Of a stretch of 64,000 nt of DNA, positions 20,581 to 32,210 are shown piece by piece. The DNA lies in the NCBI GenBank assembly GCA_002104905.1, contig MCFE01000220.1, positions 59,798 through 123,797 of the forward strand, in the 5' to 3' direction. The translations under genes and the position numbers were made by a program. Position 1 is the stretch's first letter. Each line of letters starts with the position of its first letter. A model generated the notes under the pieces. That model saw nothing but the letters and a program-made list of their open reading frames with translations, was not told the origin of the DNA and did no database searches. The stretch is from Basidiobolus meristosporus CBS 931.73. Its lineage: Eukaryota; Basidiobolomycota; Basidiobolomycetes; Basidiobolales; Basidiobolaceae.

Positions 20581-21039
20581 GGCATATTACAAAGATAAGG
20601 TGTCATCATGGGCATATTGGTGCTCACTGTTTTCCAACTTTTCCTGGCTGTACCCATGTGGCAGCCTGTCACATCCAGGACTGAGATGATAGTAATATTT
20701 CCAATGAGATTGGGAAATGAAATTAACTATGACTTGACTTGACTATGAATCTCCCTACACATTAGCATGATAGGAAGCTCCCTATATGGATGCAAGATCC
20801 AATATTCCCCACATATCAGGCAAGGTGGAGTAGTGAATAGACAAAGTAGCAGCAGAGATATACATGCTCAGCTTTATGCTTGTAACAAAGTGGCTAAAGT
20901 CCCACCACAAACTCCTTGCACATCAACTATAGAAGTATTGAATTGGCATTGGTGATCTGCTACTGAACAAATATTACTGTCTGTTAACATATGAGATCCA
21001 ATGCTTCCAATGTACTCTATTCTGTAGTGGCCTCAGAAG
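20581..21039. other. Unassigned AT-rich sequence
   Basis: Short chance frames only. I see no LTR ends, RNA gene or protein motif. Confidence 0.3.
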
Positions 21040-21200
21040 CCCACTTGAATAAATGCAAGTTCAGTTCAACCAATCCTCCTGTTGTGAATATTGCATATGA
21101 GTACAAAACTAATCAGAGCTTGCAACAGGCATAGTTTGTAGAGGATACTTGCAATATTTTGCCAATCCATTCAAATTTTTATGTTATTGTATAGGCCTCA
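21040..21200 (-). pseudogene. TnX transposase fragment
   Basis: Base-level similarity to 9,740-9,900 of TnX-1, the part encoding the NIHMHMQQYKC region and the stretch before it. No open frame remains. Confidence 0.5.
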
Positions 21201-21287
21201 TTTATGCATTTGGCCCAGATATTAACAAGGCAACCTTTTAGTTTTGGCTATTAGACTTTAGGATTTGTGGTAGATTCAGGTTGTGTA

Positions 21288-21654
21288 TGTCACAAGTCTT
21301 AATATAAGAGATATAGTGGAATAAGGAGTTTAGCTAGTATTGGATTCACTGAAGCTTGAACTGATTTTTATTAAGGCTCCAGCAGCTCCTTATATACATT
21401 TTGCTAGCTCAATTGCTGCCTAATTGTATTTCCTAATGTGGGTTATGGCTGATGACTCATTTGATTACTTCACCATCACTCAAATAGATCTTGCTTAGTA
21501 TATCTATTCCTGCCTGACAAGACTCAGCTGATTCATCTGCTGACTAATATCCTGACTTTATAGATAATTCTGATGTACTGGCAGGCTACGCAAAAAACTG
21601 ATTGATTTGACTAAAAACTGATCTAACTTTGACATTCAGTATTAGGCTATAACA
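21288..21654 (-). repeat. Solo LTR-D, degenerate
   Basis: Reverse orientation, TGTCACAAGTCTT to GCTATAACA, 367 bp. Aligns throughout with LTR-D. Flanks TGTA (left) and TATA (right) could be a decayed 4-bp duplication. Confidence 0.8.
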
Positions 21655-21983
21655 TATAAATATGCACCTTCAGTAATCACTATGTAAAATAAATGTGATG
21701 ATTCTGTCAAAAGCTATGACAAAGTTTAAATGGTTGATCCAAATCAGACACTGAGAAACTGGTTGAAAAAATGGCACCTCAGATTTCATTGAAGATTGAG
21801 TCAAAACCTTTGTTCATTACAATGCATAAGAGGTGTTTGGTAGCATATCTGCCAATTCTCTAACTTTTTGATCCCAGACACTAAATCACCTATTCCACTT
21901 TTGTATGTTTATTAGCTATTGCCCATCTTTCACACTTCCTACTTCTTTATTCAGCTCATGCTCTTACTTCTTGTGTATACTAA
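21655..21983. other. Unassigned AT-rich sequence
   Basis: Nothing recognised between the LTR-D copy and an LTR-F fragment. Confidence 0.3.
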
Positions 21984-22075
21984 TGTTGGAATAATTAGAG
22001 GTCCACCTAGTAACTAACATTTCTTGAACTAGTGCTTGATAAGATGATGTATTTCAGAATGATAACTATGAGTGC
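21984..22075 (+). repeat. LTR-F 5' fragment
   Basis: TGTTGGAATAATTAGAGGTCC aligns with the first 90 bp of LTR-F at 30,599 and then breaks off into an inverted LTR-F piece. Confidence 0.6.
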
Positions 22076-22084
22076 TATTTTGGA

Positions 22085-22690
22085 GGTGATTTGGAGAATC
22101 AAAGATTGATGATATTGACTTGTTGTTTCCTTGATTTACAACACAATATTTATGCTTATTGCAGAGCTACATAAATGTGCTAGTTTAGTCATTATTAGGG
22201 GAGACTGAGGAGTACAAGTGCCAAGTTCCAGTTGTAAAAATTTGTAATTCCACCTAAATACTCACCTAATTTAGTCACTTAGTTCATTACCTTCAAACTA
22301 TAGAGAATATTGACCAAATTTCTTGTTGGGATTTACTTGGAATACTTTGAGAATATTCATGTTCTGAGAACCTGATATTTTGGTGAAAGTTGTCCAAGCA
22401 GCCCCAAACCTTGCCCAAATGCTCTTGGGACTTTTGTAAATCAACTTAATGTGTTTTCTATGCCAAGACCTTGCAAAAGTATAAACACTACTTTTACATT
22501 CAATAAGTTATAAGTGAAACCACATAATCTGCTTGTTCTTGCAATCACTTCCAATATCTCCAAGACTCTTACAGCTGTTCCAGCTCATTTGGACAAGTTA
22601 CAGGTTTTCCAAATATTCAGTACTTCACTAATTTCTAAAGATTAGCAAATATCATATGCACTAACATCTAATAATTTAGCCACCAACTTG
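22085..22690 (-). repeat. Inverted LTR-F copy, split by a solo LTR-A
   Basis: 22,085-22,229 and 22,577-22,690 are the reverse complement of two adjacent parts of LTR-F (compare 30,700-30,920), with the LTR-A at 22,230 lying between them. Confidence 0.65.
22230..22576 (+). repeat. Solo LTR-A nested in LTR-F, target duplication GTTCC
   Basis: 347 bp. GTTCC is at 22,225-22,229 and 22,577-22,581. The usual TG...CA ends read AG...CT. The interrupted LTR-F sequence is continuous once the insert is removed. Confidence 0.85.
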
Positions 22691-22729
22691 TTTATTCCTG
22701 TTCAGTTTTCATATGACCTTAACTACTAG

Positions 22730-22881
22730 TTGTACTGGCTTAGGCAAGTGTCTATACCCAGCACTAACCTTGAGCTCAACTCACACTAATCTAGTAACTC
22801 CTCTAAAGTTCACCATTCAATAGCTTTCTCTTCTGGAATACCATTTCTCCATTCCCATAGCAGGAACCTTACAGCTTTAAG
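22730..22881 (-). pseudogene. ORF2 fragment of another TnX copy
   Basis: Parallel at base level to 28,340-28,470 of TnX-2 (the ACCCTACACTCAAC...CATTCAGTA stretch and the AGCTTTA motif). Not open. Cut on the right by an LTR-D copy. Confidence 0.5.
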
Positions 22882-23308
22882 CGTTATGATCTTCTGCTTG
22901 AATGTTCAAGTAAGATCACTTAATAGTCAAATCAGTTAGTTTTATGATTAGCCTATTAGTATATCAGGATTATATATCAGAACTGCAGTATTAGTCAACA
23001 GATGAATCAGTAAGTTCCTGTCAAACAGAAATAGATATATCAAGTGATATCTAATTTGATGATGATGGTGCAATCAAATGAATTGTCAGCTATGACCTAC
23101 TTCAGAGAGCACAATGAGTCAGTAATTGATTGGGCCAAAAGGTATATAAGGAGCTGCTGGAACATCAACAAAGATCACCTCAGTTTTTCACATACAATAT
23201 TAGCTAAACTCTCTATTCCTTTATAACTCTTATATTGAAGCTTGTAAAATTGGTAGCAGCAATAACCATAAACCTCTCTCCTAAAGAAAGAAGAAGCCTC
23301 CCTCAACC
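22882..23308 (+). repeat. Degenerate LTR-D with primer site and leader remnant
   Basis: LTR 22,882-23,249 begins CGTTATGATC and ends CTTGTAAAA. The gypsy D primer site TTGGTAGCAGC and leader follow until 23,308, then TnX-2 begins. A truncated 5' end of a D element. Confidence 0.7.
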
Positions 23309-23409
23309 CTATAAAAAATTATTGTGATGATCCCCTCAAACAGCCATCACAAATTCCAAGTCTCATGAATAAGAAGTATTGATCCCATTAGGACACTGTG
23401 CAAAGACTG

Positions 23410-23687
23410 TCAAATAATAATTGCACCCCAACTTTCACAAAAAGCCTTGTCAAAATCTTTCATCACAATGATATAAAAGTGGCTTTTAATTGGTGTGCTG
23501 TCAATTTCCTCACTTTCTGATCTTGGTTGCTCTAACACCTCCAACATTTGTGTGCATTCATTGGCTATTGCCTCTTCTACACACTCCTTACTTCCAGACT
23601 CAACTGTTTCTCTTACTACTGATGCATACAAATTAGTTTGTTTCTGTTGAAACTTCAGTTGTACCTCAATTGTCAATTGTATTGACC
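23410..23687 (-). pseudogene. TnX-2 ORF2, C-terminal part
   Basis: Open for 88 residues (IEVQLKFQQKQTNLYASVVR, then an acidic, Glu/Ser-rich tail ending in CESWGAIII). The same bases occur in TnX-1 at 14,090-14,360, where the frame is broken. It continues at 28,327 on the other side of gypsy D1. Confidence 0.6.
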
Positions 23688-24055
23688 TGTTATGATCTGC
23701 CGCTTGAATGTTTAAGTTAGATCAGTTTTTAGTCAAATCAGTTAGTATATGTTTAGGTTATCGGTATAACAGTATTATCTATGAAATCAGTAGCATTAGT
23801 CAGCAAATGAATCAGCAGATCCTTATCAGACAGAAATAGATATATTAAGTAGGATCTTATTGGGTGATGATGATGCAATCAAATGAGTCATCAGCCACAA
23901 CCTACATTAGGAAATACAATTAGCCAGCAATTGATCTGGCAAAATGTATATAAGGAGCTGCTGGAACCTCAATAAAAATCAGTTCAAGTTTTAGTGAATA
24001 CAATACTAGCTAAACTCCCTATTCCTCTACAACTCTTATACCAAGACTTGTAACA
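23688..24055 (+). repeat. LTR-D, 5' LTR of gypsy D1
   Basis: 368 bp, TGTTATGATC to CTTGTAACA, with a TATA-like tatataagg near position 270. The primer site TTGGTAGCAGCAATAACC follows at 24,056. Confidence 0.93.
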
Positions 24056-24113
24056 TTGGTAGCAGCAATAACCAGAAACCTCCCTCCTGAAGAAAGAAGA
24101 AACCACCCTCAAG

Positions 24114-27100
24114 ATGTTGGACAATCAAGAATGGAAGAATGCCATGCAGCAAATCCTGGCCCAACAGCAACAGTTACTCCAGATCCTCAGCCAACAGCAA
24201 CAAGGAATGACTACCATGGCTCAGAACCAGCAAAGCCCTGTTAAGAGCAACTTTAGTGTGAAGGTCAACCAGTACCATGGCAGAGTCAATGAAAACCTGG
24301 GAACTTGGCTCTTTCAGATTGAAGAAGCTTTTAAAGCTAAAGGAATTGCTCCAGAGAGCAAGTTGCATTATGCAGCTTCTTACCTGGCAGATGCAGCTTT
24401 ACAGTGGTACCACAACAAGATCAGGTCAGCCACTATGATGGGATGCTCTACAATCTCTACCTGGGATGAGTTTGTGTTGGAAATTCAGGATGCTTTTGAA
24501 CCTCCACACCAGCAGACACTACTAAGAAGGAAGTTAAAGACACTCAGACAGAAAGGAATGGTGCAAGAATATATCTATGAGTACAGATGTCTACTTGGGC
24601 AAATTGAAAGAATGGACCCCTTGGATCAAGTTGAATACTTTATTGATGGGTTGAAAGAAAGAACTCGCAAGGAAGTGAATTACCAAAGACCTCAGACTAT
24701 TGAAGCCATCAAGATTGCCATTGACTATGACTCAGCTATGTTTGGAGTTGGGAAGCCTACAGTGACTAATCAGAAAGGCTACAATCATTATGAAAGAAGA
24801 CAGTCAGAAGCAGTACCAATGGAAATAGACGCTATGCAGAAGAATCCTGCCTTGGAAGAATGTAAGAAGAAAGGACTTTGCTTCAATTGCCACCAGCAAG
24901 GACATATCGCAAAGTACTGCCCTCAGAGAAGAAATGGACACCAGCCATCAAGAACCTTCAACCGCATTGAGGCCATGGAGCATAGTAACATGAAGAAGAC
25001 TCAGAACTCACCTTCCACATGACTGAAGAATACCTATCCTAGATGACCTCAAACTCAGGAAAGCTATTATACTTGAATGGAGTAATTAATGGAGTACCTG
25101 CCAAGATCATGATTGACTCAGGAGCGTTGCATGAATACATGTCAGAGCAATTTGCCTTGAAAGCTGGAATCAACTCAGAACCTACCAAATCAACTTCAGT
25201 CTCCACAGCTGATGGGAACTCTCACATAATCAACCATATGACCCAGCCAGTAAGAATGAAGATCAATGACCATGAAGAAGACCTACAGGCTTATATATTT
25301 GGGAACTGCAAGTTTGACCTTGTACTTGGAAAAACCTGGCTACTTTGTTGTAATCCATCAATCAACTGGAGAATCCATGCAACTCAGATCCAAAAGGACA
25401 ACAAGACCTATGAGCTATTACCTGCCAGGTTGGATTTCAACTTGGTCAATTCCAGTGTGTGTGAGACAAGTGAACTTAGCAAGACCCAGTTCTGTGGAGC
25501 ACTTAGAAAAGGTACCAAGATGTTCCTCATGGCTGTATTACAGGAGGATTCTGCTACCCCAGCACCCCAGCAGGTCCACACTCTCTTGAAGAAATATTTG
25601 GACGTGTTTCCAGATGAGGTTGTAAGCCTACCACCAGTCAGAGATGTGGATCATGCCATTGACACAGGAGATAGCCCTCCAGTGAGCAAGACACCTTACA
25701 GAATGAGTCCATCCCTAAGACAGCATTCAGGACCAGATATAGACATTACAAGTACTTAGTCATGAGTTTTGGCCTCACCAATGCCCCTGCAACTTTCATG
25801 ACCCTGCTGCAGACTCTCTTCCAGGAGTACTTAGACAAGTTTGTCATAATCTACCTAGATGATATACTAATATACAGCAAGACAGAAGAGGATCACTTGG
25901 TGCACATTGAAAAGGTCTTGAAGAAGCTAAGAGAGAACAAGCTTTACGGCAAGCTACCCAAGTGTGAATTCTTCAAGGAACACGTAGAATATCTGGGACA
26001 CATAGTGACTAGCACAGGAGTAACCTTAGACCCAAAGAAGGTGGAAGTAATCAAGAATTTGAAGCAGCCCCATAGCATATCAGAATTCAGATCATTCATT
26101 GGAATGGTTTCCTATTATTGGAGATTTGTCAAGTCTTTTGCAAGTATTGTAGCCCCTTTAACTGATATCCTCAAGAAAGACAATACCTACAAGTGGGACA
26201 TAGCTTGTGAGACTGCCTTCCAGACGCTCAAGAATGAACTTGCTAAGCTGCCAAGCCTAAGAATACCAGACTTCAGAAAAGAGTTCACTCTGTGCACAGA
26301 TGCTTCAGATTATGCAATTGGTGGAGTGCTGAGCCAAGAACACAAGGGAAAGGACTACCCTGTTGCCTTTGAATCCAAGAAACTGAACTCAGCAGAACAA
26401 AACTATCCAGTCCATGAGAAGGAGATGTTACCTATAATACACTGTTTGAAGACATGGAGATGCTATATTGAAGGAGTCAAATGCACTGTGAAGACTGATC
26501 ATACCTCCCTCAAGTATATATTTACTCAGAAGGTACTCTCTAGAAGAATGACAAGATGGAGTGAATACATTCAGCAATTTGACCTGGTGATTGTCTACTG
26601 CCCTGGAAAAAACAACACGGTTGCTGACGCCTTATCAAGATTGGATGAAGTTGCACAACTCAACTTGGTGCATGAATCAGATTGGCCTAGCCTATTACCT
26701 AAGTACTTGGAGGACCAAGCCATTCCTAATGAGGTGGATGAAGATATCAAGAAGATAATCCGTGATGAAGCCAGCAAATTTGTAGTACAGGATGAAACAC
26801 TCTACCAAATTGTTGATGGAAGCCCTATTGCCTATTGCCCTTATGTTTCTCGCCTGGATTTAATACATAAGCTACACAATGGATATGGACATCTTGGGAT
26901 TGAAGGAACCTATAGCCTTGTGAATGCCAGAGCATGGTGGCCCAGAATGAAACAAGATATGGAGAAGCTAATGAAAATATGCCCAAACTGCCAAATCAAT
27001 CAAGGCCAGCCACAAAGAATTGCCAAACTCTTCCCTTTGGATCCTGTAAGACCATTTGAGAGATGGGGAATTGACTTTATTGGAAGACTGCCAACTACCA

Positions 27101-27948
27101 GGAAATGCAACCATTGAATCCTAGTAGCTATTGACCATGCCACTAAATGGCCAGGTGCTAAAGCTGTACCAATAGCCAGTGAACAAGAAGTTGCAAGTTT
27201 CATTTACCATGAGATCCTGATGAAGTTTGGATGCCCTGTGGAGATCTTATCCAATAGAGGCGCAAACTTTATGGCAAAAACACTGGAGGCTTACCTGGAA
27301 ATGCAGCAGATCAGACACTTGAAAACCTTGGCATATCACCCCAGAACTAATGGAGTCACTGAGCGGTTTAATGGATTATTTGGAAAAATGCTGACCAAGT
27401 ATGCAAATGGAGTTGTCAGTAGATGGGATGAGTATATAGACCAAGCACTCTTTGCATGCAGAGTCAGAGTACACAACACCACCCAGCATTCACCATTTTA
27501 CTTAGTGTATGGATGTGAACCAAGGATTCCAGGAGATCTCACACAACCAAAGCTTACAGACACCTTAGAAGATGAACTCAGTCAGCCAAGTAGACACCAG
27601 CAACTGGAACAAAGATGTCAAGAGGCACAGACCAAAGTATCTCAAAGTGCAGAAAAGATGAAGCAGAGATTTGATAAGACTATAGCACCAGAAGCATTGA
27701 CAGTTGGGAACTTTGTATTGCTAAGAAACAACACTTGGAAGAAGTTTGAGCCACAATGGACAGGACCATTCAAGATCATCAGAGAATGTCCATTTGCAAC
27801 TTACCAACTGGTGGACAAAAAAGGCAATATCCAGGAAGACTTAGTGCATAGGGACAGACTCAAGCTTGCAAGACTTGCTGACAATACTGAACCGTCAAGA
27901 TATTGGTATCACAAGAAAAGAGATTCAGGAGAACCCTCTGAACTTTAG
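24114..27948 (+). pseudogene. Gypsy D1 gag-pol, frameshifted and deleted
   Basis: Same protein as gypsy D2 but broken. Gag is open from 24,114 to 25,022, with the zinc knuckle [15 protein letters not shown] frameshift follows just before the protease (MIDSGALHEYM; 25,043-25,759). Near 25,710 about 280 bp are missing compared with D2, removing the first reverse transcriptase Asp (FSKID). The next frame (25,762-27,117) has YLDD, RNase H (LCTDASDY) and the integrase zinc region. TGA at 27,115-27,117 replaces a Trp codon; the frame then runs on to 27,948. Confidence 0.9.
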
Positions 27949-27958
27949 TACGGGAGAA

Positions 27959-28326
27959 TGTTACAATCTGCCGCTTGAATGTTTAAGGTATATCAGTTTT
28001 TGGTCAAATCAATTAGTATATGTTTAGGTTATCAGTATATCAGTATTATCTATGAAATCAGTAGCATTAGTCAGCAAATGAATCAGCAGATCCTTATCAG
28101 ACGGAAATAGATATATTAAGTAGGATCTTATTGGGTGATGATGATGCAATCAAATGAGTCATCAGCCACAACCTACATTAGGAAATACAATTAGTCAGCA
28201 ATTGATCTAGCAAAATGTGTATAAGGAGCTGCTGAAACCTCAATAAAAATCAGTTCAAGTTTTAGTGAATACAATACTAGCTAAACTCCCTATTCCTCTA
28301 CAACTCTTATACCAAGACTTGTAACA
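27959..28326 (+). repeat. LTR-D, 3' LTR of gypsy D1
   Basis: 368 bp, preceded by the polypurine tract cgggagaa. It begins TGTTACAATC where the 5' LTR has TGTTATGATC. Confidence 0.92.
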
Positions 28327-29620
28327 GACCTATGCAAGTTGCTACACCCTACACTCAACAAGTAACTCCATTTGAATCCACCATTCAGTAAGTATTTTTG
28401 TTGAAATATTCTATTTTCATGACTTAAGCTGGAAACAAATTTGGCAGAAACCAAACAGCTTTATGCCACTGTTCATTCACTGGCTCTCATATAACCTGGT
28501 CTTAAGCCAGCACTGCAAGGCCTAGCACCTCATCAGCCAGTCTTTGCAATAAATCCTTGCCATATTCAGGTGCGTTTTCTTGAGCACTGCTCTTGAAGAA
28601 GTACTGCAACCTCTTGGTGTGCCTATTAGTATTCCAGAATTCCACTGAAGGCATTGTGATAGTCTTTTGAGTTCTTAAGTGTTGTAGCCTTGTCTGTCAG
28701 CATGTTCTCCACTCTGTCAACAATTAAGGATATGGAGGCTGTGGTAGACAAGTTGACTATCTCTGCAAACTCATCTATTACACTGGAGTGTAGCTCAACT
28801 GGCTGTGCTTCCAATTCTTGGAAAACTGCTGTTTTCTTGCTGATAAATCTTCTTGGCTATGATGGGATTCAGCCTGTTCTGGGCTTACAGCATTAATTGG
28901 CAAGAACTGCAACTTTTTTCTTATGTTTCCCTGACTCTGGCTTAGGTAGACTTTTTGCCATGTTGCTTTTCATTGATCACTGACAGGACTTTCACTGCTG
29001 CTTTGTCTGAATACTTATCATATTGAGCTGCATTTTATCCTTGAAAAATGCTGCTTTGATGCATCTGCTTTGACCTGCTGGTCCCTTGCTGGCACTCTGT
29101 GGGCAACCTGATGCTTCTTTCCCACTTGTTTCAAGCTCTCAGCATATCATGTGACAGGCTCCCAAAGTAGCCACTTGTTTTTATCACTGCCAGGTCATTC
29201 TCTACTACCTTGACAGAGCACTTCTTGAGTGGAACTGCGCTTTTCCTTAATAAATGTTGTGCTGGTGCATTTGTGTCTGCCTGCTTTTCCCTTATCAGTA
29301 CTCTTACAGCTACCTGGTGTCTCTCTGTCACTTATTTGGAGCTTTTAGCTCTGCTTGTAATGGGCACTTGCTGAAGCCACTGGTTTTTAGCAATTGCACC
29401 CTTATTCTTCTGCCTTTGATAGTTTCTGCTTTTTTTGAGATATTGTTGTGGCATACCAGTGCCAGGCCAAAATCCATTTGCTTGTTTAAATCCAGAATAA
29501 TACTTATGGAACAAGTCATGCACATTCTGCTTGGCCTTGAGTTCATGATGGTGCATGATTCTTTGGCAGCATACATAGAGAAGTAAGTTGAACTAAAGGA
29601 GAAACAGCTATATATATACA
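28327..29620 (-). pseudogene. TnX-2 ORF2, N-terminal and middle part
   Basis: Reads leftwards from about 29,590. Pieces: 29,556-29,332 with HHELKAKQNVHDLF, QANGFW and KKSRNYQRQK; 29,331-29,131 with RVLIREKQADTNAPAQHL and PLKKCSVKVVENDLAV; and 28,814-28,626 (QPVELHSSVIDEFAE...VDRVENMLTDKA). Each matches TnX-1 ORF2 in the same order. Interrupted on the left by gypsy D1. Function unknown. Confidence 0.6.
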
Positions 29621-29747
29621 TGTGTATGGGGTGGTCAAGACCAAAGGGGAAATGGTGTTACATATACATGTGTATGTGGTGTAACAACTTTATTTATAAT
29701 GCTTACTATGGTGGGTCATCATTGAATCTTACATTCATGCAGGTGCA

Positions 29748-30116
29748 TGTTGCAATTTAAGAAGTGATTTGGATATAAGGAACTTATCAAGAAATAGTGA
29801 TAATAGTTGAACTGTTGTTTATTCATAAAGAAGCTCAGTATTTATACCTTTGTAGAAGTAATACAGCTGCAACACTAAGTAGGGAGGGTTTCTCAATATT
29901 CAGGAGCATTCTGTAACAGTTTCAGGGTTAGTACATAATGTTTGGTAATAGTGCTAATTTGATCCTGACTATAGGGGAATAATCATAAGATCATATATCT
30001 GGAGAAAGTGGCAAAGTTAAGGCAGTAAATGAGTCCTATAGTGACTAAGACTAGCCTAGAATTGTTAAGTAAATTTTTAGCTGCTGAATGATACCAAATA
30101 GTCCAATATTTCAACA
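29748..30116 (-). repeat. Solo LTR-B in the TnX-2 intergenic region, target duplication GTGCA
   Basis: 369 bp, TGTTGCAATTT to ATTTCAACA. GTGCA is at 29,743-29,747 and 30,117-30,121. Nearly identical to the LTRs of copia B1. Confidence 0.95.
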
Positions 30117-30249
30117 GTGCAATGTCTCCAGTACACGACCGTATTAAATTTACATGAGTATTGACAAAAAATGATCTAACAGCATTATGTTGTTGAGTGT
30201 TGAACTGTTTGCCCAATAGACAAGATTACTTTGATTTAAAAACGTAAGA

Positions 30250-30598
30250 GAAGAGGAAATAGACTATGTGGCTGTTGTAGTATGCCTCTCAGGCATGAAG
30301 CATGCAGACCACATAGGATGTACTATGAGGATCATGGCCAGTGTGTTACCACACAAGTCATATTTGACCATTCATTAGTCACTACTGTACCAACATTATC
30401 TTGCCAGCAACTTGATACATCTTTTACTGTACCTGGCCATACTCTCCTCCTTGTGCAAACTGAGTTGGGTGAGTTTATGATGCTTTGAAGCTCACCCAAG
30501 CCTTCTAAATATGGCATGCAAAGTAAAAGCTCTGAAGAAGCAGGCTCACTGATGGATTGTGAGCCTATCTTCCCTAACTAGAGTACCCTGCATAAGCC
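30250..30598 (+). pseudogene. TnX-2 transposase, N-terminal zinc-finger-like part
   Basis: CGCCSMPLRHEACRPHRMYY then EDHGQCVTTQVIFDHSLVTT, closely parallel to TnX-1 and to 46,391-46,748. Frame-broken. Cut by LTR-F at 30,599. Confidence 0.6.
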
Positions 30599-30947
30599 TG
30601 TTGAAATAATTAGGAGTCAGCATAATTATTACTATATTATGATCTAGCACTTAGTGAAACAATGTATTTCAGATTATAAACTTAGAAATTAGTTTGTAAG
30701 ATATTTACTGATTAATAGGAATTAGAGAAGTACAGAATTTTAGGAAAATCTGAAACTTGTCCAAATGAGCTGAAACTTAGCACATGAACTCCTGAGACTC
30801 CCCTAATAATTACAAGATAGTTACAGTTATGTAGTTCTGCACTAAGTATAAATACTGTGTTGCAACTCAATAAAACAACAAGTGAATATTGTATAAATCT
30901 TCTAATTTTCCAATTCACCTCAAATATATCTCTTTAATATTTGAACA
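30599..30947 (+). repeat. Solo LTR-F, target duplication AAGCC
   Basis: 349 bp, TGTTGAAATAATT to TATTTGAACA. AAGCC is at 30,594-30,598 and 30,948-30,952. No internal region of this family is identified in the window. Confidence 0.93.
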
Positions 30948-31805
30948 AAGCCCAGCAATATCCTGTAATATAATGTGGCAAGACCTGTGGAAAAGATGCC
31001 TAGGATACCTCATGGAGTCATGTGCGCCCAGTAAATGATCTACTGTTGAATGATGTTGTTATAATCTACTGCTTCAATGTTAAAGTCAGATCAGTTTTTG
31101 GTCAAATCAATTAGTATTATGATTGGCCTATCAGTATATCAGTGTTATCTATTGGATAATTAGTATTAGTCAGCAGATGAATTAACAGATCCTTACCATA
31201 CAGAAATAGATATATTAAATAGGATCTAATTAGGTAATGATGATGAATTCAAATGAGTCATCAGCCACAATCTACATTAGGAAATACAATTATTCAGCAA
31301 TTGATCTGGCAAGATGTATGTAAGGAGCTGCTGGAACCTCAATAAAGATCAGCTCAAGTTTCAGTTAATGCAATACTAGCTAAAATCCCTGTTCCTCTAC
31401 AACTCTTATATCAAGACTTGTAACAATGTGATGTTGTGGCCAGTGAAGTGCACATCTATTGTAATATCAGTAATAGGGGATTTGCAAGTTCATTAATACT
31501 ACTTGCCAAAATCATCCTCGGATGCAACTTACCATATATATAGTAAAAACAGACAACTGTTATGTGGGTGGGAACCTATGGCCCTGAGACCATCCAGATT
31601 CCAGCATGTATTAAGAGTTACATGGAATTCACATCAGAAAATGCCACCATTGCAAGGTGTTCAACTTGTCAGGAATCTACCACCATTAGGGGAAAGCATT
31701 GTTTACATTCCAATATATTTGAGTAATACCCATCAAATAAAGCCCATGCAGTCTAAGATGTATTACAAAGCTATATAGTGCCACACTCAGAATTGATCAA
31801 GGGTA
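30948..31805 (+). pseudogene. TnX-2 transposase, middle part (apart from the LTR-D at 31,057-31,425)
   Basis: Lies between recognised N-terminal and core parts, so it should encode the segment in between. The chance frame 31,503-31,778 gives no recognisable motif. Assignment rests on position and on weak similarity to 10,500-10,620. Confidence 0.4.
31057..31425 (+). repeat. Solo LTR-D, target duplication ATGT
   Basis: 369 bp, TGTTATAATC to CTTGTAACA. ATGT is at 31,053-31,056 and 31,426-31,429. More diverged than the LTRs of D1-D3. Confidence 0.92.
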
Positions 31806-32174
31806 TGTTGAAATATTGGACTATTTGGTATCATTCAGCAGCTAAAAATTTACTTAACAATTCTAGGCTAGTCTTAGTCACTGTAGGACTCATTTACTGC
31901 CTTTACTTTGCCACTTTCTCCAGATATATGATCTTATGATTATTCCCCTATAGTCAGGATCAAATTAGCACTATTACCAAACATTATGTACTAACCCTGA
32001 AACTGTTACAGAATGCTCCTGAATATTGAGAAACCCTCCCTACTTAGTGTTGCAGCTGTATTACTTCTACAAAGGTATAAATACTGAGCTTCTTTATGAA
32101 TAAACAACAGTTCAACTATTATCACTATTTCTTGATAAGTTCCTTATATCCAAATCACTTCTTAAATTGCAACA
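31806..32174 (+). repeat. LTR-B, 5' LTR of copia B1
   Basis: TGTTGAAATATTGG to ATTGCAACA. A TATA-like tataaatac and an AATAAA are near 32,080-32,105. The primer site GGTTATGAGCCC follows at 32,175. Confidence 0.95.
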
Positions 32175-32186
32175 GGTTATGAGCCC
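32175..32186 (+). promoter_or_regulatory. Primer binding site, copia B1
   Basis: GGTTATGAGCCC, identical to the copia A site and complementary to the anticodon arm of initiator tRNA-Met. Confidence 0.75.
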
Positions 32187-32210
32187 CGATTGCCTTAACG
32201 TATTCTAAAG

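Larger units (their letters stand above)
23688..28326 (+). mobile_element. Gypsy D1, complete outline, defective
   Basis: LTRs at both ends and a shared GACC on both flanks (23,684-23,687 and 28,327-28,330). The TnX-1 paralogue (about 14,060-14,100) shows the uninterrupted target. The two LTRs differ at roughly a dozen positions, so this is the oldest of the three full D elements here. Confidence 0.93.
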
